Positions 1-6,716 are shown, numbered from the stretch's first letter. The stretch is DNA of 8,738 nt from Gammaproteobacteria bacterium (GCA_016198885.1 JACQHV010000227.1:1-8738); one strand, 5' to 3'. A program made the numbers and translations. The notes: generated by a model not told the origin, from the letters alone.

Positions 1-1
1 G

Positions 2-1192
2 AATACACCTATTATAACATTTATCAATAAGCTCGACAGGGAAGGTAAGCAACCAATTAAACTATTGGACGAAATTGAAGATGAGCTTGATATTCAATGT
101 GTGCCTATAACATGGCCGTTCGGTATGGGAAGACGATTGAAAGGTATATATCATATTCATGAAAAATACATGCGGCTTTACGATAAAAAGGTCAACTACA
201 ATGATCAAAATTTGATAAGAGATTTTTTAAAACATGATCATAATGGTTTGATTGGTTCCCTTCAGGATGAACTCAGGGAAGAAATAGATTTAATACAAGG
301 TGCATTAGCGGAATTTAACAGATCAGCTTTCCTGAATGGAAGGCAAACACCCGTTTTTTTTGGTTCTGCACTCCATAATTTTGGTATTGTAGAATTTTTG
401 AATTGTCTGACTGAATATGCACCACCACCACAACCGCGTGAATGTATGGAGCGTTATGTCGAACCTGGTGAATCAAAATTTTCCGGTTTTGTCTTCAAAA
501 TACAGGCGAATATGGATCCGGCACACCGGGATCGCATCGCTTTTGTGCGTATCTGCTCCGGAAAATATGAAAGGGGCATGAAAATGCGCCATGTCAGATT
601 GAACAGGGATTTACAAACAACTAATGCATTAACTTTCATGGCCGGTCAGCGTGAACATACTGAAGTTGCCTGGTGTGGTGATATTATCGGTTTGCATAAT
701 CATGGGACAATTCAGGTAGGAGATACATTTACTGAAGGTGAATCACTCACGTTTACCGGTATTCCGTTTTTTGCACCTGAGCTCTTCAAACGTGTACGCA
801 TACAGGATCCACTGAAATCCAAGGCTCTATTGAAAGGTTTGTTACATCTTGGAGAAGAAGGTGCAACCCAAGTCTTCAGGCCATTACAGAGCAATGAATT
901 AATCCTGGGCGCCGTTGGTGTGTTGCAATTTGAAGTAGTTGCCTGGCGATTGCAGGAAGAATATGGCGTGAATTGTCTGTATGAGAATATACCTGTGGTA
1001 ACGGCGCGCTGGATAGAGTGTAATGACAGAAAGCTAATGAAAGAATTTCGTAATAAGGCAATGAATAATCTGGCTATCGACAGTGGAAATCGTTTGACTT
1101 ATCTTGTTCCATCTATTGTAAATCTGAATCTTACCATGGAGCGATGGCCGGAAATAAAATTTCATGCCACGTGTGAGCATTCAGTCTCATAA
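2..1192 (+). CDS. prfC: Peptide chain release factor 3 (RF3), 5'-truncated by the window edge
   Basis: RF3 is a cytoplasmic translational GTPase that ejects RF1/RF2 from the ribosome after peptide release. The frame is open from position 2, so the gene enters from the left. The 396 visible codons line up, by recall, with about residues 134-529 of E. coli RF3, so roughly 133 N-terminal residues (P-loop, switch regions, DTPGH) lie outside. Visible family marks are the G4 motif NKLD (codons at 26-37) in TFINKLDR, then PITWPFGMG, TPVFFGSALHNFG, FKIQANMDPAHRDR and SGKYERGMK of domain II, ALTFMAG, GLHNHGTIQVGDTF, and the domain III stretch GAVGVLQFEV and TARWIEC. The stop is TAA at 1190-1192. The TTG at 65 is internal, not the start. 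The reading frame is intact. The gene converges with rne across 11 bp. Local GC is very low in places. The family call is secure. Confidence 0.97.
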   Translation, partial: NTPIITFINKLDREGKQPIKLLDEIEDELDIQCVPITWPFGMGRRLKGIYHIHEKYMRLYDKKVNYNDQNLIRDFLKHDHNGLIGSLQDELREEIDLIQGALAEFNRSAFLNGRQTPVFFGSALHNFGIVEFLNCLTEYAPPPQPRECMERYVEPGESKFSGFVFKIQANMDPAHRDRIAFVRICSGKYERGMKMRHVRLNRDLQTTNALTFMAGQREHTEVAWCGDIIGLHNHGTIQVGDTFTEGESLTFTGIPFFAPELFKRVRIQDPLKSKALLKGLLHLGEEGATQVFRPLQSNELILGAVGVLQFEVVAWRLQEEYGVNCLYENIPVVTARWIECNDRKLMKEFRNKAMNNLAIDSGNRLTYLVPSIVNLNLTMERWPEIKFHATCEHSVS

Positions 1193-1203
1193 TTTTTATG
1201 GGT

Positions 1204-3510
1204 TTAATCCCTGCCCTTAATAACATCCTCATCCGGTGTGGATGAAGTATCTGGCGGGGACGATGTCTGTCTAAGCCGAGGATTAATCTCTGTGACATCT
1301 TCGTCCCTGGTATTATCTCCGGAAGATGATTCAGGAGATGTCTGATAATTATTTTCACTCTTTTGTGAAGAGTGGTTGTGCTCCTCAAATTTCATCTGCG
1401 GTTCATTTGATTCATTGCTGTGTTGAATACCGTCATCCTGAATCTCAGATACTGATGCTACAGGCGTGATATTACTGATGCTCTGATTTTGCAAATTCTT
1501 ATCAACGTGATTTACATCAGAATCAAAAGGATCGCGTTTTTGTTGCTCCGTTTTTATTTCAGCGCCTTTATGACGCCTTCTCCCTCCGCGTCGGCCACGT
1601 CGCTGAGATTGTTTTGAAGATTGTGGATAGTTGCCATTTTCTTTTTGTTTATGTTTTCTTGTATCGTTTCGCTGCGGACTTCCATGTTTTGGACGACGTT
1701 TTGTCTTATCCCGTTGACTGGCATCTGACTGCGTATCACGACCACGAGCATGTCGATGCCGGCGACGATGATCACCGAGCTTGCTGATTTCCCGGCCAGC
1801 CTGTTCCTGGTTCGGCACGCCAAATAGAGTGCCGAATATCCGCGAAATTAACCCTTTAGTTTTCGATGTTTTATTGTTCCCGGCAATGGGAGCGGGTTTG
1901 GTCGGGATAATCTGCTTTATCGCAGGTTCTTCACTCCGTTGTTTAGTAGCGCCGATAACAACTTCTTGTTTTGTCTCATCAGTAGCGGGAGCAAGGTTAT
2001 AACTGGCTTGTGCAAATTCTTTATTTTGAGCTTCAGATAGACGAATTCTTTGTACAAGATACTGGGGCGTTTCCATTTTCGGGGTAGGTACCAGTATGAT
2101 TTTTACATCGTGGCGTTGCTCTATCTCATTTAAAACTTGGCGCTTTTCATTCAGAAGAAAAGTGGCTGCATCAACCGGTAATTGAGCGATCACCTTTGCT
2201 GTCATGTCTTTCATGGATTCTTCTTCCATGATACGCAAGACCGCGAGTGCCAATGATTCAACACTTCGAATTGTACCTTGCCCATCACAGCGCGGACATG
2301 GAATGTGACTTGATTCACCCAGTGATGGGCGTAACCGTTGTCGAGACATCTCCAACAGGCCAAAGCGGGATATCCTGCCGATTTGCACTCTGGCGCGGTC
2401 CATTTTCAGATGTTCTCGCAGGGCATCTTCAACCTGGCGTTGATTGCGATTGTTCATCATGTCAATGAAATCAATCACGATGAGGCCACCGAGGTCCCTT
2501 AGACGCAGTTGTCTGGCAATTTCTTCCGCAGCTTCGAGGTTGGTATTCAGGGCTGTCTCTTCAATATCACCACCTGCAGTCGAACGTGCTGAATTGATAT
2601 CAATGGTTAAAAGTGCTTCGGTATGGTCGATTATCAATAAACCGCCGGAAGGCAAACGTACTTCCCGTGAAAAAGCAGATTCAATCTGGCTTTCTATCTG
2701 ATAGCGTGTAAATAAAGGATCCTTTTCTTCATACAATTTAAGCTTGTTCAGATTTTGCGGCATAACCTGCTGCATGAAATCAAATGCACGTTTGTGGACT
2801 TCTTTATCGTCGATCCAGATTTCACTGATATCATTACGCAGGTAATCACGTATTGCACGGATAATAACTTCACTTTCCTGGTAAATGAGAAATGGGGCAG
2901 GCCGATCCTTGGCGGCATGTCTTATCGATTCCCATAATGTGAGCAGATAGTCCAGATCCCATTGCAGCTCTTCACTTAATTTGCCAACTCCTGCAGTGCG
3001 TAAAATTATCCCCATGCCGTGGGGAATATTAAGCTGGCTCATGGCCTCCCTGGCATCGCTGCGATCACTGCCTTCAATCTGACGGGAAACGCCGCCTGCG
3101 CGGGGATTATTTGGCATTAATACCAGATAGCGACCGGCGAGACTGATAAAGGTAGTCAAGGCGGCGCCTTTATTCCCGCGTTCTCCCTTCTCAACCTGGA
3201 CAATGAATTCCTGGTCCTGTCTGATCACATCCTTGATATTGATACGGTCTCGCTGCGCCTCGCCCTGTTTGTCTTTGAAAAGAGTCCGTGCGATTTCCTT
3301 GAAGGGTAGAAATCCGTGCCGTTCGGCGCCGTAGTCAACAAAGGTGGCCTCAAGGCTGGGTTCTATACGAACAATACGGCCTTTATAAATATTTGACTTC
3401 TTTTGTTCCCGGGTGGTCGACTCTATATCGAGATCATATAATCGCTGGCCATCCACGAGAGCTACCCGCAACTCTTCTGGCTGAGTTGCGTTGATCAGCA
3501 TTCTTTTCAT
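1204..3510 (-). CDS. rne: Ribonuclease E
   Basis: RNase E is the endoribonuclease that starts much of mRNA decay and matures rRNA and tRNA, usually at the inner membrane. The protein has 768 residues. The N-terminus MKRMLINATQPEELRVALVD is almost that of E. coli. An S1 RNA-binding domain spans about 36-118 (NIYKGRIVRIEPSLEATFVD). The catalytic magnesium ligands are D304 in TIDINSAR and D347 in IVIDFID. The zinc-link cysteines C405 and C408 are in CPRCDGQG. Residues 551-565 (KTKGLISRIFGTLFG) resemble the E. coli amphipathic membrane-anchoring segment. An Arg/Lys-rich RNA-binding stretch follows at about 580-650, then an acidic, Ser/Asn/Gln-rich, probably disordered tail. E. coli RNase E has 1061 residues, so the scaffold half is short. 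The ATG has an AAGGAA Shine-Dalgarno (3523-3518) with a 7-nt spacer. The catalytic half excludes RNase G, which is shorter and lacks the tail. Confidence 0.98.
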   Translation of the reverse strand: MKRMLINATQPEELRVALVDGQRLYDLDIESTTREQKKSNIYKGRIVRIEPSLEATFVDYGAERHGFLPFKEIARTLFKDKQGEAQRDRINIKDVIRQDQEFIVQVEKGERGNKGAALTTFISLAGRYLVLMPNNPRAGGVSRQIEGSDRSDAREAMSQLNIPHGMGIILRTAGVGKLSEELQWDLDYLLTLWESIRHAAKDRPAPFLIYQESEVIIRAIRDYLRNDISEIWIDDKEVHKRAFDFMQQVMPQNLNKLKLYEEKDPLFTRYQIESQIESAFSREVRLPSGGLLIIDHTEALLTIDINSARSTAGGDIEETALNTNLEAAEEIARQLRLRDLGGLIVIDFIDMMNNRNQRQVEDALREHLKMDRARVQIGRISRFGLLEMSRQRLRPSLGESSHIPCPRCDGQGTIRSVESLALAVLRIMEEESMKDMTAKVIAQLPVDAATFLLNEKRQVLNEIEQRHDVKIILVPTPKMETPQYLVQRIRLSEAQNKEFAQASYNLAPATDETKQEVVIGATKQRSEEPAIKQIIPTKPAPIAGNNKTSKTKGLISRIFGTLFGVPNQEQAGREISKLGDHRRRHRHARGRDTQSDASQRDKTKRRPKHGSPQRNDTRKHKQKENGNYPQSSKQSQRRGRRGGRRRHKGAEIKTEQQKRDPFDSDVNHVDKNLQNQSISNITPVASVSEIQDDGIQHSNESNEPQMKFEEHNHSSQKSENNYQTSPESSSGDNTRDEDVTEINPRLRQTSSPPDTSSTPDEDVIKGRD

Positions 3511-3908
3511 TTCAGTATTCCTTGTACGCGCTCAACACTGCCACATGTCTGATATCGCCGGTGCTATTTGAATCTAGCCGCGATATTAATTGAACTCGAC
3601 AGGAGCGCCTGTCACCGCTCTTTCACAGGGTAGAGCAGCTATTAAACCCTTGCATGCTTGATGCCTCTCGCATAGTAATCTTTCCGGCATCTACACTTAT
3701 GCTGGTATTCAATACCGCATGCCTTGTATTGATATTTCCAGGGTATTCCGGGCATTCGACTGGTATGGAGGGGTGGGGAGGCCAACCAGCAAAATATATG
3801 GTTGCCATCAACACCACTGTTGTAACCGGCTCCACTTCAGCAGCAGAATGCGGTTGCTTCAAATCGCCATTTTGGCGGAATGTCACCGGGAATGTTTCCT
3901 GAAATCAG
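3511..3908 (-). promoter_or_regulatory. Long structured 5' leader of rne
   Basis: This is the predicted untranslated leader of rne, about 398 nt from the inferred start site near 3908 to the ATG. E. coli rne has a leader of about 360 nt whose hairpins let RNase E cut its own message; the similar length and structure here suggest the same feedback, which is inference. Hairpins seen, in minus-strand order: CGCCA/TGGCG at 3877-3865, CAACA/TGTTG at 3822-3809, a nine-pair stem with one bulge at 3720-3699, GACAGG/CCTGTC with a tetraloop at 3613-3598, and a 7+4-pair stem at 3586-3552. Both strands contain open frames of 80-90 codons here, but they show no recognisable protein. Confidence 0.6.
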
Positions 3909-3914
3909 GTAGAT

Positions 3915-3943
3915 AATATAGCAATCTTGTTATACTTCGGCAA
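3915..3943 (-). promoter_or_regulatory. Predicted sigma-70 promoter of rne
   Basis: Read on the minus strand, TTGCCG (3943-3938, 4 of 6 to TTGACA) is followed by a 17-bp spacer and TATATT (3920-3915, 5 of 6 to TATAAT). TG at 3923-3922 also makes an extended -10 (TGCTATATT). Transcription would start near 3908. The site overlaps the rluC promoter on the other strand. Other rne promoters closer to the gene cannot be excluded. Confidence 0.55.
3928..3936 (+). promoter_or_regulatory. Predicted extended -10 promoter of rluC
   Basis: TGTTATACT is a full extended -10 (TGn plus TATACT, 5 of 6). No good -35 is seen 16-18 bp upstream (around 3907-3914), which extended -10 promoters can tolerate. The start site would be near 3943, giving a leader of about 17 nt before the ATG at 3960. 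This promoter would drive the rluC, HAD and S49 peptidase genes. It also argues against translation from the TTG at 3927, which lies inside it. Confidence 0.5.
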
Positions 3944-3946
3944 TTG

Positions 3947-3951
3947 CAGGA
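3947..3951 (+). promoter_or_regulatory. Shine-Dalgarno that decides the rluC start
   Basis: CAGGA lies 8 nt before ATG 3960. The in-frame ATG at 3951 overlaps this site and has no usable spacer, and the TTG at 3927 lies in the -10 element. ATG 3960 is therefore preferred. Confidence 0.5.
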
Positions 3952-3959
3952 TGGGCAAA

Positions 3960-4910
3960 ATGGTACAAATCAACAGCAAAAAGTCAGATGTTCAGTATAT
4001 TAATGTCGGTCCCGAACAAGCAGGACGCCGGATAGATAACTTCCTGGCGGGGTATTTACGGAACATCCCGAAAACACGCTTGTACAGAATGTTGCGTAAA
4101 GGCGAAGTGCGGGTAAACAGCGCCCGGGTGAAACAGGATTACAGGCTGTTGGCCGATGATATTGTCCGCGTTCCACCTCTGTATATGAGCACTGACAATA
4201 AGGGGATGCGACCGTCACAGGGTCTGCTACAGCTATTGAACAGAAGCTTCCTTTTTGAAGACGATTATTTGCTGGCAATCAATAAACCAGCAGGGATCGC
4301 TGTGCATGCAGGCGGTGGCCAGCAGTTTGGCGTGATTGAGGCCTTGCGTACTTTACGGCCTCATGCCAGTTGTCTGGAACTGGTGCACCGGCTGGATAAA
4401 GCAACATCCGGTTGCCTGCTGGTTGCCAAGGATCACAGGGTTTTGCGGGAAATGCACGCAAGATTGCGTAGTAATGACATCAAGAAAAGGTATATCGCCT
4501 TATTGAAAGGTAATATACATGCGCAGCAGAAAGATGTCTCGTTACCACTACGCAGGCATGGGTTACGTTCCGGTAAGCGTAAGGTCACAGTGCAGGAAGG
4601 TGGTAAACATGCAAATTCACGCTTTTACATACAAAGGGAATATACCGACGCCAGCCTGGTTCGAGTTGAACTGATGACCGGACGCACACATCAAATACGT
4701 GTGCATGCAGCCCACATCGGGCATCCAGTCGCCGGAGATGTGAAATACGGTGACCGTGACTTTAACCGGCATATAAAACGTGCAGGCTTGAAGCGTATGT
4801 TTTTACACGCAGAATCTTTGTCGTTTGTAATGCCCCATTCAAACCGTGAAATAATCATTGAAGCGCCTCTGCCGGATGAACTGATCAGCTTCCTGAATGG
4901 GTATTATTGA
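3960..4910 (+). CDS. rluC: 23S rRNA pseudouridine synthase RluC (RluA family)
   Basis: RluC converts uridines 955, 2504 and 2580 of 23S rRNA (E. coli numbering) to pseudouridine, near the peptidyl-transferase centre. The 316-residue product is close to the 319 of E. coli RluC. An S4 RNA-binding domain covers about residues 19-72 (AGRRIDNFL, RMLRKGEVRVN). The catalytic domain carries INKPAGIAVHAGGG and FGVIEALR, then the active-site Asp146 in VHRLDKATSG, LLVAKDH, and the family motif TGRTHQIRVHAAHIGHPVAGD with KYGDRDFN. The FGVIE and YGDRDFNR segments match RluC rather than RluA or RluD, and the position opposite rne is the usual one for rluC. It is the first gene of a tight three-gene run, and its TGA overlaps the next start. 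Target sites are inferred from the family. Confidence 0.93.
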   Translation: MVQINSKKSDVQYINVGPEQAGRRIDNFLAGYLRNIPKTRLYRMLRKGEVRVNSARVKQDYRLLADDIVRVPPLYMSTDNKGMRPSQGLLQLLNRSFLFEDDYLLAINKPAGIAVHAGGGQQFGVIEALRTLRPHASCLELVHRLDKATSGCLLVAKDHRVLREMHARLRSNDIKKRYIALLKGNIHAQQKDVSLPLRRHGLRSGKRKVTVQEGGKHANSRFYIQREYTDASLVRVELMTGRTHQIRVHAAHIGHPVAGDVKYGDRDFNRHIKRAGLKRMFLHAESLSFVMPHSNREIIIEAPLPDELISFLNGYY

Positions 4911-5578
4911 ACACGACAGTGAATAATCATGACCTCAAGTTACTGGTTTTTGACTGGGATGGCACCTTGGCCGATACCTCGTCACGTATTGTTAATGCGA
5001 TGCAATCTGCCATCAATATATTGGGACTGGGCAAGCGCAGTATTGATGAGATTCAAAATACCATCGGGTTGGGTCTTGCCGAGGTCATCAATAACTTGTT
5101 TCCGGAGTTGGAACAACGGGATCAACAGGACTTGGCTAATAACTATCGACAGTATTATTTACAACCGTCAAATGGCAAAACCATGTTATTTCCCGATGCG
5201 GAAGAAACACTTCACTATCTCAAAGATCAGGGCTATTTAATGGCAGTTGCGACCGGTAAGAGTCGTAGTGGTCTTGACCGGGCCTTGCAGGAAACCGGGC
5301 TTGAAGCTTTTTTCCATGCTTCACGGTGTGCAGATGAGGCATGTTCCAAGCCCCATCCGCAGATGTTGCTTGAAATAATGGATATACTTGATGTTGAATC
5401 AAACAAAACCCTGATGATAGGGGACAGTGAGTTTGACTTACAAATGGCCAATAACGCAGGAATTGCGGGTATTGCGGTAAGTCATGGCACACAAAGTATG
5501 GAACGTTTGTTAAAATGCAAACCCTTGACTTGTCTGAACAGACTGAATGAATTAATAGATTGGCTGACCAGACGGTAA
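4907..5578 (+). CDS. HAD-superfamily hydrolase, phosphoglycolate-phosphatase-like
   Basis: This is a soluble magnesium-dependent phosphatase of the HAD-IA (Gph-like) group. All four motifs are present: motif I FDWDGT with nucleophile Asp16 and general acid Asp18, motif II Thr116 in VATGKSR, motif III Lys148 in CSKPHP, and motif IV GDSEFDL with Asp173 and Asp177. A helical cap of the small C1 type fills about residues 22-95. The length of 223 residues is normal. The substrate is unknown: the same gene follows rluC in other gammaproteobacteria, where it is usually just called a hydrolase, so phosphoglycolate is not assured. The start is uncertain. TTG 4907 overlaps the rluC TGA (4908-4910), which suits translational coupling; GTG 4919, four codons later, is the alternative. 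Neither has a strong Shine-Dalgarno. Confidence 0.88.
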   Translation: MNTTVNNHDLKLLVFDWDGTLADTSSRIVNAMQSAINILGLGKRSIDEIQNTIGLGLAEVINNLFPELEQRDQQDLANNYRQYYLQPSNGKTMLFPDAEETLHYLKDQGYLMAVATGKSRSGLDRALQETGLEAFFHASRCADEACSKPHPQMLLEIMDILDVESNKTLMIGDSEFDLQMANNAGIAGIAVSHGTQSMERLLKCKPLTCLNRLNELIDWLTRR

Positions 5579-5602
5579 TGATTATTGAGGTATGATTCAG
5601 CA

Positions 5603-6556
5603 ATGAATGAAACACAATCAAACCGCAACGGCACAATGTCGGAATTTGAACAATCCCTGGTTAATCGAATTGCAATTGAAGCGATTGCAGAACAGAGACG
5701 CGCCCGCCGTTGGGGCATATTTTTTAAATTTCTGCTGGCCCTCTATGTGCTTATATTCCTGTTGCTTTATCTACCACCCGATATGGGTGGCGGTGCAATT
5801 GTCGGGGGAAAACATACCGCCCTGATTGATATTGAAGGAGTTATTGCAGCCGATACGGAGGCCAATGCAGATTATATCGTGAGCGGATTACGTGCAGCCT
5901 TTGAAGATGGGAATACTGCAGGTGTGATATTACGTATTAACAGTCCGGGAGGCAGCCCTGTGCAGGCGGGCTATGTGAACGATGAAATTAAACGTTTGCG
6001 CGGATTATATCCGGATATACCCTTGTATGCTGTCATCACGGATATCTGTGCCTCCGGAGGTTATTATATTGCTGCAGCCGCTGATGAAATTTATGCCAAC
6101 AAGGCAAGCGTGGTCGGATCAATCGGTGTCGTAATGTCGGGATTTGGTTTTGTCGATGCCATCGAAAAACTGGGAATAGAGCGCCGGCTCATGCATGCGG
6201 GTGAAAACAAGGGCTTGCTCGATCCATTTTCTCCCCTCGAGACAGAAGAAGTTGAGCATGTTGATAAACTGTTGAATGAGGTTTATCAGCAATTTATTGA
6301 CGTTGTAAAAACCGGAAGAGGAAATCGCCTTAAGGACGATGAAATTATTTTTTCCGGATTAATCTGGACAGGAGAACAATCGCTGGAACTCGGTCTGGTG
6401 GATGCACTGGGAAGCGCAGGATTTGTCGCGAGGGAAATTATTGGTGCTGAAGAGATTGTAGATTATACACGTCACGAAACCTATCTTGATCGGTTTGCCA
6501 ATCAGATTGGAGCAACAGTAGCCAGGTTATTAAGTTCAAAATTCGAATTACGCTGA
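5603..6556 (+). CDS. sppA: Signal peptide peptidase SppA-type S49 serine protease, membrane-anchored
   Basis: S49 peptidases degrade cleaved signal peptides and other membrane-associated peptides on the outer face of the inner membrane. The product has 317 residues, the short single-domain form (as in B. subtilis SppA), not the 67-kDa tandem form of E. coli. RRARR at 32-36 precedes one membrane segment at about 39-57, implying an N-in, catalytic-domain-out topology. The predicted dyad is Ser151 in CASGGYYIA and Lys203 in ENKGLLDPFSP; their 52-residue spacing equals that of B. subtilis Ser147/Lys199. INSPGGSP and GSIGVVM are further family motifs. ATG 5603 is preferred; GAGG at 5587-5590 is 12 nt upstream, rather far. 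TTG 5585 would overlap that GAGG. The gene lies 24 bp after the HAD gene, probably in the same operon. SohB-type is the alternative name. Confidence 0.92.
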   Translation: MNETQSNRNGTMSEFEQSLVNRIAIEAIAEQRRARRWGIFFKFLLALYVLIFLLLYLPPDMGGGAIVGGKHTALIDIEGVIAADTEANADYIVSGLRAAFEDGNTAGVILRINSPGGSPVQAGYVNDEIKRLRGLYPDIPLYAVITDICASGGYYIAAAADEIYANKASVVGSIGVVMSGFGFVDAIEKLGIERRLMHAGENKGLLDPFSPLETEEVEHVDKLLNEVYQQFIDVVKTGRGNRLKDDEIIFSGLIWTGEQSLELGLVDALGSAGFVAREIIGAEEIVDYTRHETYLDRFANQIGATVARLLSSKFELR

Positions 6557-6619
6557 CTGGTAGCTCGATAAAAAATTTCACGGTAATACCAAACTAACCA
6601 AAATCGCTGTGGATATGGA

Positions 6620-6653
6620 ATAATTCAGTAAATCCCTGATTAGTATAATTCAG
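6620..6653 (+). repeat. 9-bp direct repeat across the receptor promoter
   Basis: ATAATTCAG occurs at 6620-6628 and again at 6645-6653, 25 bp apart. The second copy overlaps the -10 hexamer. It could be an operator for a dimeric or tandem-binding regulator, or chance in AT-rich sequence. Confidence 0.4.
6644..6649 (+). promoter_or_regulatory. Consensus -10 hexamer, probable receptor-gene promoter
   Basis: TATAAT is a perfect match, with transcription expected from about 6656 and a leader of about 60 nt. No TTGACA-like hexamer stands 16-18 bp upstream, so an activator may be needed, or the match is chance. Confidence 0.35.
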
Positions 6654-6694
6654 CAAGACGAGATTAAACCGTTAGGCAGATGGAGGCCTATTGA

Positions 6695-6715
6695 ATGCTC
6701 CATATTCAGGGTTGA
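6695..6715 (+). CDS. Possible six-codon leader ORF before the receptor gene
   Basis: ATG 6695 follows a strong Shine-Dalgarno, GGAGG at 6682-6686, with an ideal 8-nt spacer. It encodes MLHIQG and stops at TGA 6713-6715, one base before the receptor ATG at 6717. The GGAGG is not correctly spaced for any ATG or GTG in the receptor frame. Ribosomes finishing here could restart on the receptor, which also has its own AGGG at 6708-6711. No attenuator or runs of one amino acid are seen. It could be coincidental. Confidence 0.3.
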   Translation: MLHIQG

Positions 6716-6716
6716 C

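Larger units (their letters stand above)
6557..6716. other. Intergenic region upstream of the TonB receptor
   Basis: This stretch of 160 bp separates the S49 peptidase from the receptor gene. No clear terminator for the upstream operon is seen; GGTAATACC at 6582-6590 is a tiny palindrome without a T-run. It contains a consensus -10, a 9-bp direct repeat and a six-codon ORF, listed separately. No cobalamin riboswitch core and no convincing Fur box were recognised. Confidence 0.6.

Noticed and set aside
65..67. TTG as a start of prfC
   Set aside because: The same frame is open to position 2 and encodes the RF3 G4 motif NKLD upstream of it, so the TTG is an internal Leu codon.
1174..1199. Possible intrinsic terminator of prfC (TGAG/CTCA stem then a T-rich stretch)
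   Set aside because: The stem is only four pairs with an 8-nt loop, and the T-run is broken; too weak to annotate.
3654..3902. Plus-strand open frame of 82 codons in the rne-rluC intergenic region
   Set aside because: It is antisense to the structured rne leader, shows no domain, and has no convincing promoter or ribosome site.
5220..5636. Minus-strand open frame of 138 codons across the HAD gene and S49 start
   Set aside because: Antisense to a gene with all four HAD motifs; no family resemblance and no promoter seen.
6557..6716. Fur box or cobalamin riboswitch in front of the receptor
   Set aside because: The best Fur alignment (from about 6612) matches only about 8 of 19 positions, and no B12-box-like core or extended riboswitch fold was recognised.
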